A stretch of DNA of 35,628 bases from an uncultured Lachnospiraceae bacterium (lineage in GTDB: Bacteria > Bacillota > Clostridia > Lachnospirales > Lachnospiraceae): contig CAMNSZ010000022.1 in assembly GCA_946557105.1 (NCBI GenBank), positions 1 to 35,628 on the forward strand, in the 5' to 3' direction. Shown here piece by piece: positions 16,944 to 25,395 of this stretch (its first letter is position 1; each line of letters begins with the position of its first letter). The translations under genes and the position numbers were made by a program. The notes below the pieces were generated by a model that saw only the letters and a list, made by a program, of their open reading frames with translations, ran no database searches and was not told the DNA's origin.

Positions 16944-17962
16944 AATTTTACACCTTTTTCTCCCGGCTTACAGCTGCCTACAACATATGCCGTATCGCCT
17001 GCCGCATTGATTGCCTCCAAAGTCTTATCCACATCCCCGCAAGACACCGCAAGCACCATGCCAAGCCCCATATTGTAGGTGTTATACATCATCTCCTCGG
17101 CAATATTTCCCGTCCTCTGCAATAATTTAAAAATTGCCGGAACCTCATAGCTGTCCTTCTTCACTACGGCACATATACCGTCGGGGAGCATTCTGGGAAT
17201 ATTCTCATAAAAACCGCCGCCTGTGATATGGCTGCACCCCTTTATGGTGACGCCCGCCTCCTTAACGGATTTCAACGCCTTAACATAAATTCTGGTAGGT
17301 TCAAGCAAAGCCTCGCCAAGCGTCCTCCCCAGCTCGTCATAATAGGTATTTAAGCTTTCCTTCGTCATATCAAACACCTTGCGGACCAGCGAAAAGCCGT
17401 TGGAATGCACACCGGAGGATGCAATACCGATCAGAACGTCTCCCTCCTTAATGTCGGCTCCGGTAATCAAATCCTTTTCGTCTACAACGCCAACCGCAAA
17501 GCCTGCCAAATCATATTCGTCCTCGGGCATGAGACCGGGATGCTCCGCCGTCTCGCCGCCCACCAGCGCCGCTCCCGCCTGTTTGCAGCCCTCCGCCACA
17601 CCCTTTACTATTGTAGCTATCTTCTCTGGATAATTCTTCCCGCAAGCTATGTAATCCAAAAAAAACAAAGGCTCGCCGCCCGCACAGGCAACGTCGTTCA
17701 CACACATTGCCACACAGTCTATGCCTATAGTGTCATGCTTGTTCATCAGAAACGCCAGCTTTACCTTGGTACCGCAGCCATCCGTGCCTGATAACAATAC
17801 GGGATTCTCCATATTCTTAATTGCATTCATGGAAAAGGCGCCCGAAAAACCGCCTAAACCGCCCAGCACCTCAGGGCGCATGGTTTCCTTAACATGCTTT
17901 TTCATCAGCTCCACCGATTGATAGCCGGCCTCAATATCTACTCCTGCCTTCTTGTAATCCAT
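16937..17962 (-). CDS. purM: Phosphoribosylformylglycinamidine cyclo-ligase
   Basis: The 341-residue AIR synthetase closes the imidazole ring. Visible family marks are DYKKAGVDIEAG at the start, LLSGTDGCGTKVKLAF (ATP loop), IGIDCVAMCVNDVACAGGEP and ALVGGETAEHPGLM. It works as a dimer in the cytoplasm. It is 44 bases downstream of purE and overlaps purN. Confidence 0.97.
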   Translation of the reverse strand: MDYKKAGVDIEAGYQSVELMKKHVKETMRPEVLGGLGGFSGAFSMNAIKNMENPVLLSGTDGCGTKVKLAFLMNKHDTIGIDCVAMCVNDVACAGGEPLFFLDYIACGKNYPEKIATIVKGVAEGCKQAGAALVGGETAEHPGLMPEDEYDLAGFAVGVVDEKDLITGADIKEGDVLIGIASSGVHSNGFSLVRKVFDMTKESLNTYYDELGRTLGEALLEPTRIYVKALKSVKEAGVTIKGCSHITGGGFYENIPRMLPDGICAVVKKDSYEVPAIFKLLQRTGNIAEEMMYNTYNMGLGMVLAVSCGDVDKTLEAINAAGDTAYVVGSCKPGEKGVKLC

Positions 17963-18006
17963 TTTCTCCTCACATTCCGCCGTTCTAACGGCTCCTTACG
18001 GTCCAT

Positions 18007-18543
18007 TTATCTCTTCATATCATCCAAATATGCCTTATAGCCTACCGCCTGAAGCTTCGCGTCCTTGGCCTCCACCTGCTCCTTCAGCTTCTTACTGTAA
18101 TCCTTTAGTCTCTTTAACAGCGCGCTATCGGAGGTGGCAAGAATCTTGGCCGCCAAGAGCCCTGCGTTGGCTCCGCCGTTAATGGCGACGGTCGCTACGG
18201 GAATGCCGGAAGGCATCTGTACAATAGAGTACAGGGAATCACGTCCTCCCAGAGACGTGGTATGCATGGGTATACCGATAACGGGCATAGGAAAAATCGC
18301 CGCGCACATACCCGGCAAATGAGCCGCCATACCGGCGCCGGCAATAATAACCTTAAACCCCTTCTCTTCCGCGCTCTTTGCATATTCAAAAAAAACATCC
18401 GGCTCTCTGTGCGCGCTGATAACGGTTATCTCATAATCAATACCCAGCTCTTCCAAAATATCCGCAGCCTTTGCCATAACCGGCATATCGGAATCGCTTC
18501 CCATTACAATGCCCACTCTTGACATGCTTTCTGTACCTGACAT
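18007..18543 (-). CDS. purE: N5-carboxyaminoimidazole ribonucleotide mutase
   Basis: The 178-residue class I PurE converts N5-CAIR to CAIR. It has MGSDSDMPVM near residue 15, VISAHREPD, and GAGMAAHLPGM (normal PurE has AGGAAHLPG; here GM replaces GG). A lysine-rich tail extends past the usual end. ATG 18543 follows AAAGGAGGACGTC. It is the first gene of purE-M-N-D. The leader is only about 40 bases, too short for a purine riboswitch. Confidence 0.96.
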   Translation of the reverse strand: MSGTESMSRVGIVMGSDSDMPVMAKAADILEELGIDYEITVISAHREPDVFFEYAKSAEEKGFKVIIAGAGMAAHLPGMCAAIFPMPVIGIPMHTTSLGGRDSLYSIVQMPSGIPVATVAINGGANAGLLAAKILATSDSALLKRLKDYSKKLKEQVEAKDAKLQAVGYKAYLDDMKR

Positions 18544-18582
18544 GACGTCCTCCTTTGATATCTCAATTTATTCCTATCCTTT

Positions 18583-18611
18583 AGTTTACTAAAATTAAAT
18601 AGTGTATGCAA
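18583..18611 (-). promoter_or_regulatory. pur operon promoter
   Basis: Minus-strand TTGCAT (18611-18606), 17-base spacer, TAAACT (18588-18583). No riboswitch-sized leader and no obvious PurR box were seen. Confidence 0.65.
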
Positions 18612-18675
18612 CATTTATCTTGCTAAATTTTCATTTTTCTCCGATGGCCTGCCCGTACAAAGAATGACAAACCCT

Positions 18676-20766
18676 TTATTTCTCAAACGCCTTGTTCAAC
18701 TCTTCCGTTCCCGGCAGCACAAATCTTCCTTTTATAATAATGGGAATCCTCGTTCCGTTCTCACAAACCGCCGCCAGCTCTCCCAATTCGTCGTATGGAA
18801 TCGTAATGTCCGTGTGGCAGTTAAAATATGCCGTTGCCTGCCTGTCGTTTTTCCGTCTCGACACCTCATTATCCTTCGCCACAATTTCCTTTCCGTCAGG
18901 ATTGTACACCTTAACCTCCTCCGAATGAGAATAGCAGGTATCTCCCACCGCAAAATGCGGCCCCATTTTCTCCGCAATCAGAATAGGAAGCTTAGCCTCC
19001 ACCCCATATTTCTTTGCCGTCACATACGCCGTCGTATTTGTGCCGATGGCAAATTCGCCCAGAGGCAGGGTATCGTGGCGGAAAAGAATGTTTTCTTTTA
19101 TAAATCTCCTGTTTTCCTCCTCCTCGTTAAAATTATCACAGGTATAATCTACAATCATGCCGTCCTCAAAGGTTATTGCAAGATTATGATATTCCAGACC
19201 GTTTAAAAACACATGCTTCACATGCAGAATACCGTTTGTTCCCTTTAACACCGGCGATGTAAACACCTCTCCCACCGGAATATTCACATCAGCCACACAA
19301 TTTTCAAATATGGTCTCTCTCCGGGAATCCTTAAGTCTATACAAGGCTATCCTAAGCTCGGTACGATTGTCGCCAAGCCCTTTGACTTCACAGTATTTTG
19401 CTTTATCCAAGACGTCTATCATAGTTTGCTGGATATTTTGATAGAGCTTATAATCCAAGGTATTGATACGGATAGTCTCTTGAAACAGCTCCGGAAAATT
19501 TTCACCGATTTCCGGTATTGGAAAGGCTATAATGGTAAAGCTCCGCTCCTCCTCCAAAATATATTTACGTTGCTGTTCTCCTGCAAGAGAACGATATTCT
19601 ACCCAAAGTGCGTTCTGTTCTCCCGTCATTTTTATGCTATCGGGCTTATTTACGGGGTCAAAGCTCTTTTCACCAAAGGTCTCCACCACGGCAGGTCCGG
19701 CATATTCTCTTGCCGCCTCCTTATATTTCTCAAATGCCGTATGACTTACCTCCAGCTTGCGATTCACGAAATTCTTATCCAAGAACAACGCTCTGTCGTC
19801 CTTATGGTCAAACTCATACTGCCTGTTGGGCTCGCCTCCGTAAAATCCGGTCTTAAAAATGGAGGGATTGTAAAGAACGCTGTAAGGATTTCTGAAAATT
19901 GCCGGCTTTAATCCCAGCTTCTCAAAATTTTCAATGGCGCGCCTTATCATACGCTCGAAGCCCAGCCGATAACGGATATCGACTATTTTCTTCTTGCTTA
20001 AATCCTTATTTCCCAACACAAAGCCCATTCGATACCCTTCCGTATAGGTATCCGCCATGATGTTTATCGTATCCTGCGGCAGGCTTGCCATGAATTTCGC
20101 CATAATCAGCTCATTATCGCCCACATATTCCCCATAGGCAAACAAGTATCGCGGGTCCGACAAATCGGACTGCATAATGATATCGGACGCAAAGGTATGT
20201 CTCGCCGTCACCAAATCAACCGTTCTTTTTTCCGCCGCCACGTCGGCATAATCACTTACAAACCAATAGATAATAAGTCTTATGCTTTGGGCCTCCGGCA
20301 GCCTGTTGTTTTCCTGCCATTCATAGATAAACGCCGCATAAATTTCCAAAAAGAGCTCCATTCGTATAACAAGCTCAAAAAGATCCCCCTCAAAGGTAAA
20401 GCCAATCATGCTTCTCATCTCATAGCAGAGAAAGGACAGCATTGGTCCAAAAGCTTCACCGAGCTGCCAAACGGCATATGCAGGATTAGCGTAGCTTGTC
20501 TCGTAATTTTCCGGGAGAATATCCTCATATAATGCATGGTTGCGCGTTAGCAGCTCCTCAAGGGACGCTCTTTCCAAGCCCCCCTCCAAGAGGAAATTCC
20601 TCGTCTCTTCTATCCTCATCAAAAATTCTGCCGCCTTGGCAAAGTATTTTTCAAATATTTCATTCCCGAAATGCTCCTCCGGAATCTGTTGTATTCTTTC
20701 CGCAGCAAGCTTAAACCTCTCCGAATATGTCTCCTGCCCGTCCGGCGTTGTCTCTGCCTTAACCAT
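18676..20766 (-). CDS. M29-like aminopeptidase with a long N-terminal domain
   Basis: The 696-residue protein has a helical amino-terminal half of about 300 residues with no recognised domain. The carboxy half resembles thermophilic (M29) aminopeptidases, with candidate metal ligands Glu in VGEVFTSPVL, Glu in LPLGEFAIGTN, His in EKMGPHFAVGD, and His/Asp in NCHTDITIP. M29 enzymes are dimeric cytoplasmic exopeptidases of about 400 residues, so the extra half is notable. It is 16 bases after the small membrane protein gene at 20783. Confidence 0.82.
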   Translation of the reverse strand: MVKAETTPDGQETYSERFKLAAERIQQIPEEHFGNEIFEKYFAKAAEFLMRIEETRNFLLEGGLERASLEELLTRNHALYEDILPENYETSYANPAYAVWQLGEAFGPMLSFLCYEMRSMIGFTFEGDLFELVIRMELFLEIYAAFIYEWQENNRLPEAQSIRLIIYWFVSDYADVAAEKRTVDLVTARHTFASDIIMQSDLSDPRYLFAYGEYVGDNELIMAKFMASLPQDTINIMADTYTEGYRMGFVLGNKDLSKKKIVDIRYRLGFERMIRRAIENFEKLGLKPAIFRNPYSVLYNPSIFKTGFYGGEPNRQYEFDHKDDRALFLDKNFVNRKLEVSHTAFEKYKEAAREYAGPAVVETFGEKSFDPVNKPDSIKMTGEQNALWVEYRSLAGEQQRKYILEEERSFTIIAFPIPEIGENFPELFQETIRINTLDYKLYQNIQQTMIDVLDKAKYCEVKGLGDNRTELRIALYRLKDSRRETIFENCVADVNIPVGEVFTSPVLKGTNGILHVKHVFLNGLEYHNLAITFEDGMIVDYTCDNFNEEEENRRFIKENILFRHDTLPLGEFAIGTNTTAYVTAKKYGVEAKLPILIAEKMGPHFAVGDTCYSHSEEVKVYNPDGKEIVAKDNEVSRRKNDRQATAYFNCHTDITIPYDELGELAAVCENGTRIPIIIKGRFVLPGTEELNKAFEK

Positions 20767-20782
20767 TGCTTCACTTCCCTTT

Positions 20783-21100
20783 CTAACTCATTCTTCCCAA
20801 ATATATCAAAAAAGCCATACAGGCCAGCATCAATACGTTAAAAACGGTTCCCAGCCATGCAAAAAGCTTATATGTGTCCTTTTCCCGCAAGGCAGCAACC
20901 CCCAGTCCAAGCCCTATCAGGGAGAAAATCGTAGCAAAAAAGCCTGTCATGCCGTATCCGCTGGTTGCGTCTCCCTCCCTTTGATATGTCAGATAAATGA
21001 CGATAATCATCGAAACTATGCTTATTATTCCCAAATTAGTAGACATAATTGCCTTTTCGGAATGCCTTTTATTTGTAAAGATATAATTTTTTCTTTTCAT
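20783..21100 (-). CDS. Small membrane protein, three segments
   Basis: The 105-residue protein has a basic start (KRKNYIFTNKR), then three hydrophobic segments near 22-41, 51-70 and 81-101. It resembles small Lachnospiraceae proteins carried under DUF6142 (from memory). The function is unknown. It is probably co-transcribed with the aminopeptidase downstream. Confidence 0.75.
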   Translation of the reverse strand: MKRKNYIFTNKRHSEKAIMSTNLGIISIVSMIIVIYLTYQREGDATSGYGMTGFFATIFSLIGLGLGVAALREKDTYKLFAWLGTVFNVLMLACMAFLIYLGRMS

Positions 21101-21126
21101 AGCAACTCTTTTCCATAAAGTCTAAA

Positions 21127-21150
21127 AGGCACTCCCCTTCGGAAATGCCT
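21127..21150 (-). terminator. Hairpin between two small membrane-protein genes
   Basis: AGGCATTTCC pairs with GGGAGTGCCT (two G-T pairs) across a GAAG loop, followed by TTTTAGACTTT in the minus direction. It is likely a terminator or attenuator. Confidence 0.65.
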
Positions 21151-21170
21151 GATAATGACCTGACCTTTTA

Positions 21171-21323
21171 TTAAAATAATATCTTAGACTTGCCTGACAG
21201 CAGCTTTGCCCCGCTGATTATCAGCAATACTCCCGTGGCAATCCCTACCGCTAAAGCAATCACACCCAACACAATATTCATGGCGCCGGCGCCATTCATG
21301 GTCTTGTATACCTTTTCCTCCAT
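21171..21323 (-). CDS. Very small membrane protein
   Basis: A 50-residue protein with a single long Gly/Ala/Val/Ile-rich hydrophobic stretch (residues 12-42) that can be read as one long or two short segments, and a basic end. ATG 21323 is preceded by AGGAAGGAGCATCT, a strong ribosome site. A longer reading would overlap pyrE. It lies 28 bases after pyrE on the same strand. The function is unknown. Confidence 0.65.
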   Translation of the reverse strand: MEEKVYKTMNGAGAMNIVLGVIALAVGIATGVLLIISGAKLLSGKSKILF

Positions 21324-21351
21324 AGATGCTCCTTCCTGCATACCGGCAAAT

Positions 21352-22026
21352 TTAAGCGCCGTATACCTCATAATACCTGTCAATTGCCTCTTTTAAAGTA
21401 TCGTCAATATAAATCTGCCCCCTATACGGCTTATTATACAAATGAGCGATTACATCCTCCATGGTAACAATGGCATGTGCCTCAAAGCCGTATTTCTCTT
21501 TGAGCTCCTCCAGAGCGCTGACTTTACCGCCAAGCCCCTTCTCCATACGGTTTAGTGAAACTATAAGTCCTTTAATCTCCACATCCGCCTGTGCCTTGAT
21601 AATAGGATAGGTCTCCTCGACAGATTTCCCAGAGGTAATCACATCCTCAATAAAAATCACCCTGTCTTTGTCCTTTAGCTTGCTCCCTAAAAGAATGCCT
21701 ACATCTCCATGATCCTTCTCCTCCTTACGGTTAGAACAGTATCGAATCTCCTTACCGTACAGCTCGCTGTATGCTATGGCGGTAGCAACGCTTAACGGAA
21801 TTCCCTTATATGCAGGTCCGAAGAGGACATCAAAATCATCTCCGAAATTATTATGTACTGCCTTGGCATAGTATTCGCCCAGCTTCTTTAGCTGCGCTCC
21901 GGTCACATAATTTCCTACATTCATAAAAAAAGGGGATTTCCTCCCGCTCTTTAAGGTAAACTCGCCAAATTTAAGCACCTGACTTTCTACCATAAATTCG
22001 ATGAATTCCTGCTTGTATGCTTCCAT
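21352..22026 (-). CDS. pyrE: Orotate phosphoribosyltransferase
   Basis: The 224-residue enzyme makes OMP from orotate and PRPP in pyrimidine synthesis. Family marks are FTLKSGRKSPFFMNVG (about 22-37), FGPAYKGIPL, and the PRPP loop VIFIEDVITSGKSV. ATG 22026 is about 12 bases after GAGGAGG. It stands alone, not with other pyr genes, and is the last housekeeping gene before the phage-derived element. Confidence 0.96.
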   Translation of the reverse strand: MEAYKQEFIEFMVESQVLKFGEFTLKSGRKSPFFMNVGNYVTGAQLKKLGEYYAKAVHNNFGDDFDVLFGPAYKGIPLSVATAIAYSELYGKEIRYCSNRKEEKDHGDVGILLGSKLKDKDRVIFIEDVITSGKSVEETYPIIKAQADVEIKGLIVSLNRMEKGLGGKVSALEELKEKYGFEAHAIVTMEDVIAHLYNKPYRGQIYIDDTLKEAIDRYYEVYGA

Positions 22027-22094
22027 TGTCCTCAATAACCTCCTCTGTACAAAGCCGTACTCCTTCTGCTTCAAAGATACTAAATATCGCTTCT

Positions 22095-22123
22095 ATACTA
22101 TCATAAAACTTTGAAATAAGCAA
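22095..22123 (-). promoter_or_regulatory. pyrE promoter
   Basis: Minus-strand TTGCTT (22123-22118), 17-base spacer, TAGTAT (22100-22095), about 70 bases ahead of the start. It lies between the element's DUF262 gene and pyrE, so the element boundary is close by. Confidence 0.55.
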
Positions 22124-22156
22124 TCCGTTTGCACAAAGTTGTCCGTTTTCCCCGCC

Positions 22157-23542
22157 CTATGCGCTTCTCCTCTTTTTATCGGCTAAAAATCTCTCAAAAT
22201 CACTCTTCATATGTAAAAAATTCTTTTTCTGGTCGGTATAGTACGTATTGTTATTTTGGGCATATTCAGCCAGCCATTTATCCAAATCCTGATCCTCCTT
22301 ATAGGAATAAACCATCATAGTCAGAAGGGATAAACGGTTTTCTTTGTTCAACAGCCTTGACCCGTCCTTTATTGTGCTGACCGTCAAGTTGTCCAAGGAC
22401 TCATTATAAAAATCCATATCCTCACGCAGCTCATCAATATCCATGCCAAGATTCCCGGCAATAAAGGTTTCCGCTCCTGTTGATTTTACCTCCTTTTTAT
22501 CCCCCTCTACATATTCAAGCAAAAGCTTTTCCAGCATGTCTAATTTTGCCATAATGACCGCCTTATCCTTAGTTCCCTTATCTCTGTCTATTTCGTCAAA
22601 AAGCAGACCACTTGTACTTTTTCTTTCCGTTCTCAAATTATGCTTAAACTCCGCGAGAAATTCCGCAAACCGCCTATCCTCAATTCCAAGCCCGGCAAAT
22701 CTGTCAAACAGAGTAAGAAAAAGAAAGGAGTCCTTACCGTTAAAAATATCCTTTATATCATCGGTAATAATATTCTCCAATCTCCTCAAATAATCCGCAA
22801 GCTTTCCAAAATCCTCCTTTACCGCCCTTTGATTGAGATACTTGCATATTGCCTTCGTCTGCTTTTTCCAATCCTTCAGGTAGTTTGTGCACATAACGGT
22901 TTCGACAATGAGTCTCTCCACCTGACCCTTTATCTTTTCCGTTTCCGTGTAGTCGCTGAAATCAACAAAAAACCTCCTGTTGGAAATTTCGCGGACGTAT
23001 CCTGCAAAATCATATAAATAGGTAAATGCTTTCTGGTTAGTGTTCATAGGAACATTATTATTATACCTTTTAATATATTTGGAAATCTTATGTCTGTCGC
23101 AATTTCCGTGAATAACAGTCTCTATCTGATACTCGTCAAATTTCTTTTTTAGTTCGTCGGGCAGCTTTTCATATGTTTTATTTTTTATGTCAAATTCGGC
23201 GTCTTCCCAAATTATTTTTCCGTTTGCATCTTTGCTTTTTCTTTTATATAAAATAACGGAATCCTCTATTGTGGATGTGATTTTATAATTTCCGTATCTG
23301 AACTTTTTTAGCGCGGCGCTCCTACAGCCTCCGTCGGCAATATGAAGCTGCGAATCATCCTCTTCTCCCAGTATAATAGGCGGAATATAGTCGTCTGTCA
23401 GGACAGTGACTATCAGTTCGTTAATCTGCTCGTTATTCCATACAAAATTTCTTTGTACATCCGCATTATTGCAGATGTCGCCGTCCTTAATTTTATCTAA
23501 GTACATTTTTAATGTGTAAGTCTGTTTGCGTGGTCTTGCCAT
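22157..23542 (-). CDS. DUF262 (ParB/GmrS-like) protein of the element
   Basis: The 461-residue protein has an amino-terminal DUF262 region: VQRNFVWNNEQINELI (about 29-44), YIPPIILG, and IADGGCRSAALKKF in place of the usual DGQQR motif (about 68-81). The long carboxy part is charged and helical, without a recognised nuclease HNH. DUF262 folds are ParB-like and bind or hydrolyse nucleotides in GmrSD-type restriction proteins. Here the setting, behind an SOS-driven sigma factor, suggests a regulatory or DNA-partition role, or anti-phage defence. ATG 23542 follows GGGAGGAATCGTAA. The 200 bases between it and the sigma gene hold nothing convincing. Confidence 0.75.
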   Translation of the reverse strand: MARPRKQTYTLKMYLDKIKDGDICNNADVQRNFVWNNEQINELIVTVLTDDYIPPIILGEEDDSQLHIADGGCRSAALKKFRYGNYKITSTIEDSVILYKRKSKDANGKIIWEDAEFDIKNKTYEKLPDELKKKFDEYQIETVIHGNCDRHKISKYIKRYNNNVPMNTNQKAFTYLYDFAGYVREISNRRFFVDFSDYTETEKIKGQVERLIVETVMCTNYLKDWKKQTKAICKYLNQRAVKEDFGKLADYLRRLENIITDDIKDIFNGKDSFLFLTLFDRFAGLGIEDRRFAEFLAEFKHNLRTERKSTSGLLFDEIDRDKGTKDKAVIMAKLDMLEKLLLEYVEGDKKEVKSTGAETFIAGNLGMDIDELREDMDFYNESLDNLTVSTIKDGSRLLNKENRLSLLTMMVYSYKEDQDLDKWLAEYAQNNNTYYTDQKKNFLHMKSDFERFLADKKRRSA

Positions 23543-23743
23543 TTACGATTCCTCCCAGCACTCGTTTTCTCTTATGGTAAAAGTAACTCCCCTTGTTCAA
23601 TCAGCCAAAATGTTTCATACCTTCCTGACTCAAAAGCCCAAACCGTCTTATTCCAGACTACAAAACCTTTGCAAGAACGTTCGTTACCGTTCCATGCTTT
23701 TATATGTAAAGGCGTTTTGGCAGTATAAACAATATAAAGGTTT

Positions 23744-24301
23744 TTAAAGTAATACGGATATATTTCTATACGAGTGGATCGCGGCGTTGCAATCCGCATA
23801 CTGCTTTTCGGTAATCCGTAATTCTTTCCTAATCTCATTAGGATGGTAACCTGCCATGGCAAGATTAAGCACCTCTCTTTGCAGACCGGAAAGCTTGCTC
23901 AGATATAACAGGACTCTGCCACTATATCCTTCTTCCTCTTTTTTAATGATCTCATTTTCAAATTCATAACTATCGGGAATGACGTCCCTTAACGTAGAAT
24001 TTTCATCGTCTCCGATAGGAGCGTCAATCGAAACGGTCATTCTGTCCGCTTTTCGCTTTTCCCTGTTTCTCCTTGTCATTTCCGTTTTGATTCTGTTGAA
24101 CAGGCACACATATAAAAATCCGTCAAACGATTGGGCGCTGTCATATCTTTTCATGGCGTCCACAAAAACCTCGTTTGCAAGCGAGTAAAAATCATCCATA
24201 TCCTTATCCGACAAGCCTCCGAATTTCAATAATATCCTGTCAACAAGCCTGTGAAGTTTTTCTGCATTATTAGCATAATATATCTTTAGTATATGTTCCA
24301 T
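23744..24301 (-). CDS. Phage-type sigma-70-like factor
   Basis: The 185-residue protein has a region-2-like part (DDFYSLANEVFVDAMKRYD, then FDGFLYVCLFNRIKTEM, followed by TRRNREKRK, about 36-85). An acidic linker and a region-4-like helix-turn-helix (LSGLQREVLNLAMAGYHP, then NEIRKELRITEKQYADCN) follow. It is short, as in ECF/phage-type factors, and should steer RNA polymerase to element promoters. AGGAAGG precedes ATG 24301. It has a perfect promoter overlapped by two SOS boxes at 24486-24537, about 180 bases upstream. Confidence 0.85.
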   Translation of the reverse strand: MEHILKIYYANNAEKLHRLVDRILLKFGGLSDKDMDDFYSLANEVFVDAMKRYDSAQSFDGFLYVCLFNRIKTEMTRRNREKRKADRMTVSIDAPIGDDENSTLRDVIPDSYEFENEIIKKEEEGYSGRVLLYLSKLSGLQREVLNLAMAGYHPNEIRKELRITEKQYADCNAAIHSYRNISVLL

Positions 24302-24315
24302 TTTGATGCGCCTTC

Positions 24316-24363
24316 CTAACTACTCGTGTATTGCCTTTTGCTATATTGTCCATTTATCTTCAA
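24316..24363 (-). CDS. Possible leader peptide of the sigma mRNA
   Basis: A UUG codon at 24363 lies 10 bases after a strong AAGGAGG. It opens a 15-codon frame (MKINGQYSKRQYTSS) that stops just before the ribosome site of the sigma gene. Its position inside the SOS-driven leader suggests a translational control element. Length and start codon make this weak. Confidence 0.3.
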   Translation of the reverse strand: MKINGQYSKRQYTSS

Positions 24364-24485
24364 AGCTTTATCGCCTCCTTACTGAAAATGCATATATTAA
24401 ATTATCCTTTAAATGAAGAAAACGCCTGTCAAATGCTGCCGGCAAAGCACTTTATAACGGACGCATTCCAACCTTGACAAGAATT

Positions 24486-24537
24486 AGTATAGAACATGTG
24501 TTCTGTTTTGTCAACACTTTTTCAGAACATATGTTCT
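24486..24537 (-). promoter_or_regulatory. SOS-controlled promoter with two LexA boxes
   Basis: Minus-strand -35 TTGACA (24514-24509), 17-base spacer and -10 TATACT (24491-24486) form a near-consensus promoter reading toward the sigma gene. Two palindromes fit the Gram-positive SOS box GAAC-RNRY-GTTC. AGAACATGTGTTCT (24491-24504) fills the spacer next to the -10, and AGAACATATGTTCT (24524-24537) lies upstream of the -35. LexA bound to either, and above all the first, would block the promoter. The rest of 24302-24728 is AT-rich with no gene seen. Confidence 0.88.
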
Positions 24538-24728
24538 ATACTAAAATAGGTACAACATTTTCTTTCCTATTAAATAAAGTATCTCTTGTGCCGGACTATG
24601 TAATTGTAAAACATCAAATGTCCAATTTCCGGTACTCGATAAAATTAAAATTTATTATCGCCAATTTTTTCATTTAAACAAAAAAAAATGTAGAAATACA
24701 TATCGTAGCCCACTTCAACGCCACGGTC

Positions 24729-24980
24729 ATGTTAGAGAAAAACAGCCATGACCGCCGCATCAGCAAAAAAACAAAAGAAAAGGAGAGCGTTTTAAAGCAC
24801 ATGACAGACAATATGTATCTTTTAAAAAAGTTTAACGTTGATCACACCGCCTTCGGCGGTAAAATTTATCCCTCCGACTTTGACAGAAAAACCACTCTGT
24901 CGGAGGCTGCCGCAAGAATAGAATACGACAAAAAATTTGACCGGCAATGTAAAAAGAACAAAGAATTGAATAATGAATAA
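24729..24980 (+). CDS. Small charged protein, first gene of the plus arm
   Basis: An 83-residue frame, or 59 residues if it starts at ATG 24801 where AAAGGAGA lies 14 bases upstream. The first 24 residues of the longer form are Lys/Arg-rich. The rest has FGGKIYPSDFDRKTTLSEAA and a basic end. No domain was recognised. It is the first frame after the divergent control region, a usual place for an early phage protein. Confidence 0.5.
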   Translation: MLEKNSHDRRISKKTKEKESVLKHMTDNMYLLKKFNVDHTAFGGKIYPSDFDRKTTLSEAAARIEYDKKFDRQCKKNKELNNE

Positions 24981-25105
24981 AGGCAGCCTGCTACATATAC
25001 TGTATAGGTGAGAACAGGCGCGCCCGACGCGGAAATATTTTATACCGGAAATAACACATATACTTATAAAATCATCAAGAAATATAATTAGGGAGGTGTA
25101 TTGCT

Positions 25106-25336
25106 ATCTGCACAGTTTGTCTACAAAATCCCTGTCATCAAAGATGTCCTAATTACCAACCCCCAAGAGCCGCCCACTATTGCTCCGCATGCGGCGAAGG
25201 CATATATGACGGCGAGGAATATATACAAAACAACGAGGGTGATTTCAGGCATTACGATTGTTTTTACGGAATGAGAAATTTGTTGGAATGGCTGGGATAT
25301 GACATAAGAACCATGGAAGATACGGATGAATTATAA
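25106..25336 (+). CDS. Small zinc-ribbon protein with an apparent AUC start
   Basis: The frame reads (M)CTVCLQNPCHQRCPNYQP, then HYCSACGEGIYDGEEY and HYDCFYG, ending at 76 residues. The Cys pairs suggest two zinc sites. Proteins of this type in phages begin MC-x-VC, which places the start exactly at ATC 25106, 9 bases after GGGAGG. An in-frame stop at 25085 rules out a start further up, and no ATG, GTG or TTG is available in frame before the first Cys. The gene is 59 bases before the polymerase gene. Confidence 0.7.
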   Translation: MCTVCLQNPCHQRCPNYQPPRAAHYCSACGEGIYDGEEYIQNNEGDFRHYDCFYGMRNLLEWLGYDIRTMEDTDEL

Positions 25337-25395
25337 ATTATAAAGCATATGAGCGGCAAAAGCCGCTGTGACTTACAAAAAAGGAGTGATACGAT

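Noticed and set aside
18544..18611. Possible purine riboswitch ahead of purE
   Set aside because: The leader from promoter to start is only about 40 bases and shows no aptamer pattern.
22080..22160. Attachment-site duplication at the pyrE border of the element
   Set aside because: No direct repeat could be matched because the right end of the element is outside the window.
23572..23743. Open frame after the sigma gene with several Trp residues
   Set aside because: It has no ribosome site or usable start outside the sigma gene, and the sigma protein ends normally at 23744. Likely chance.
24474..24677. Open frame across the SOS promoter region
   Set aside because: It runs through both LexA boxes and has no ribosome site; the stretch is better explained as control DNA.
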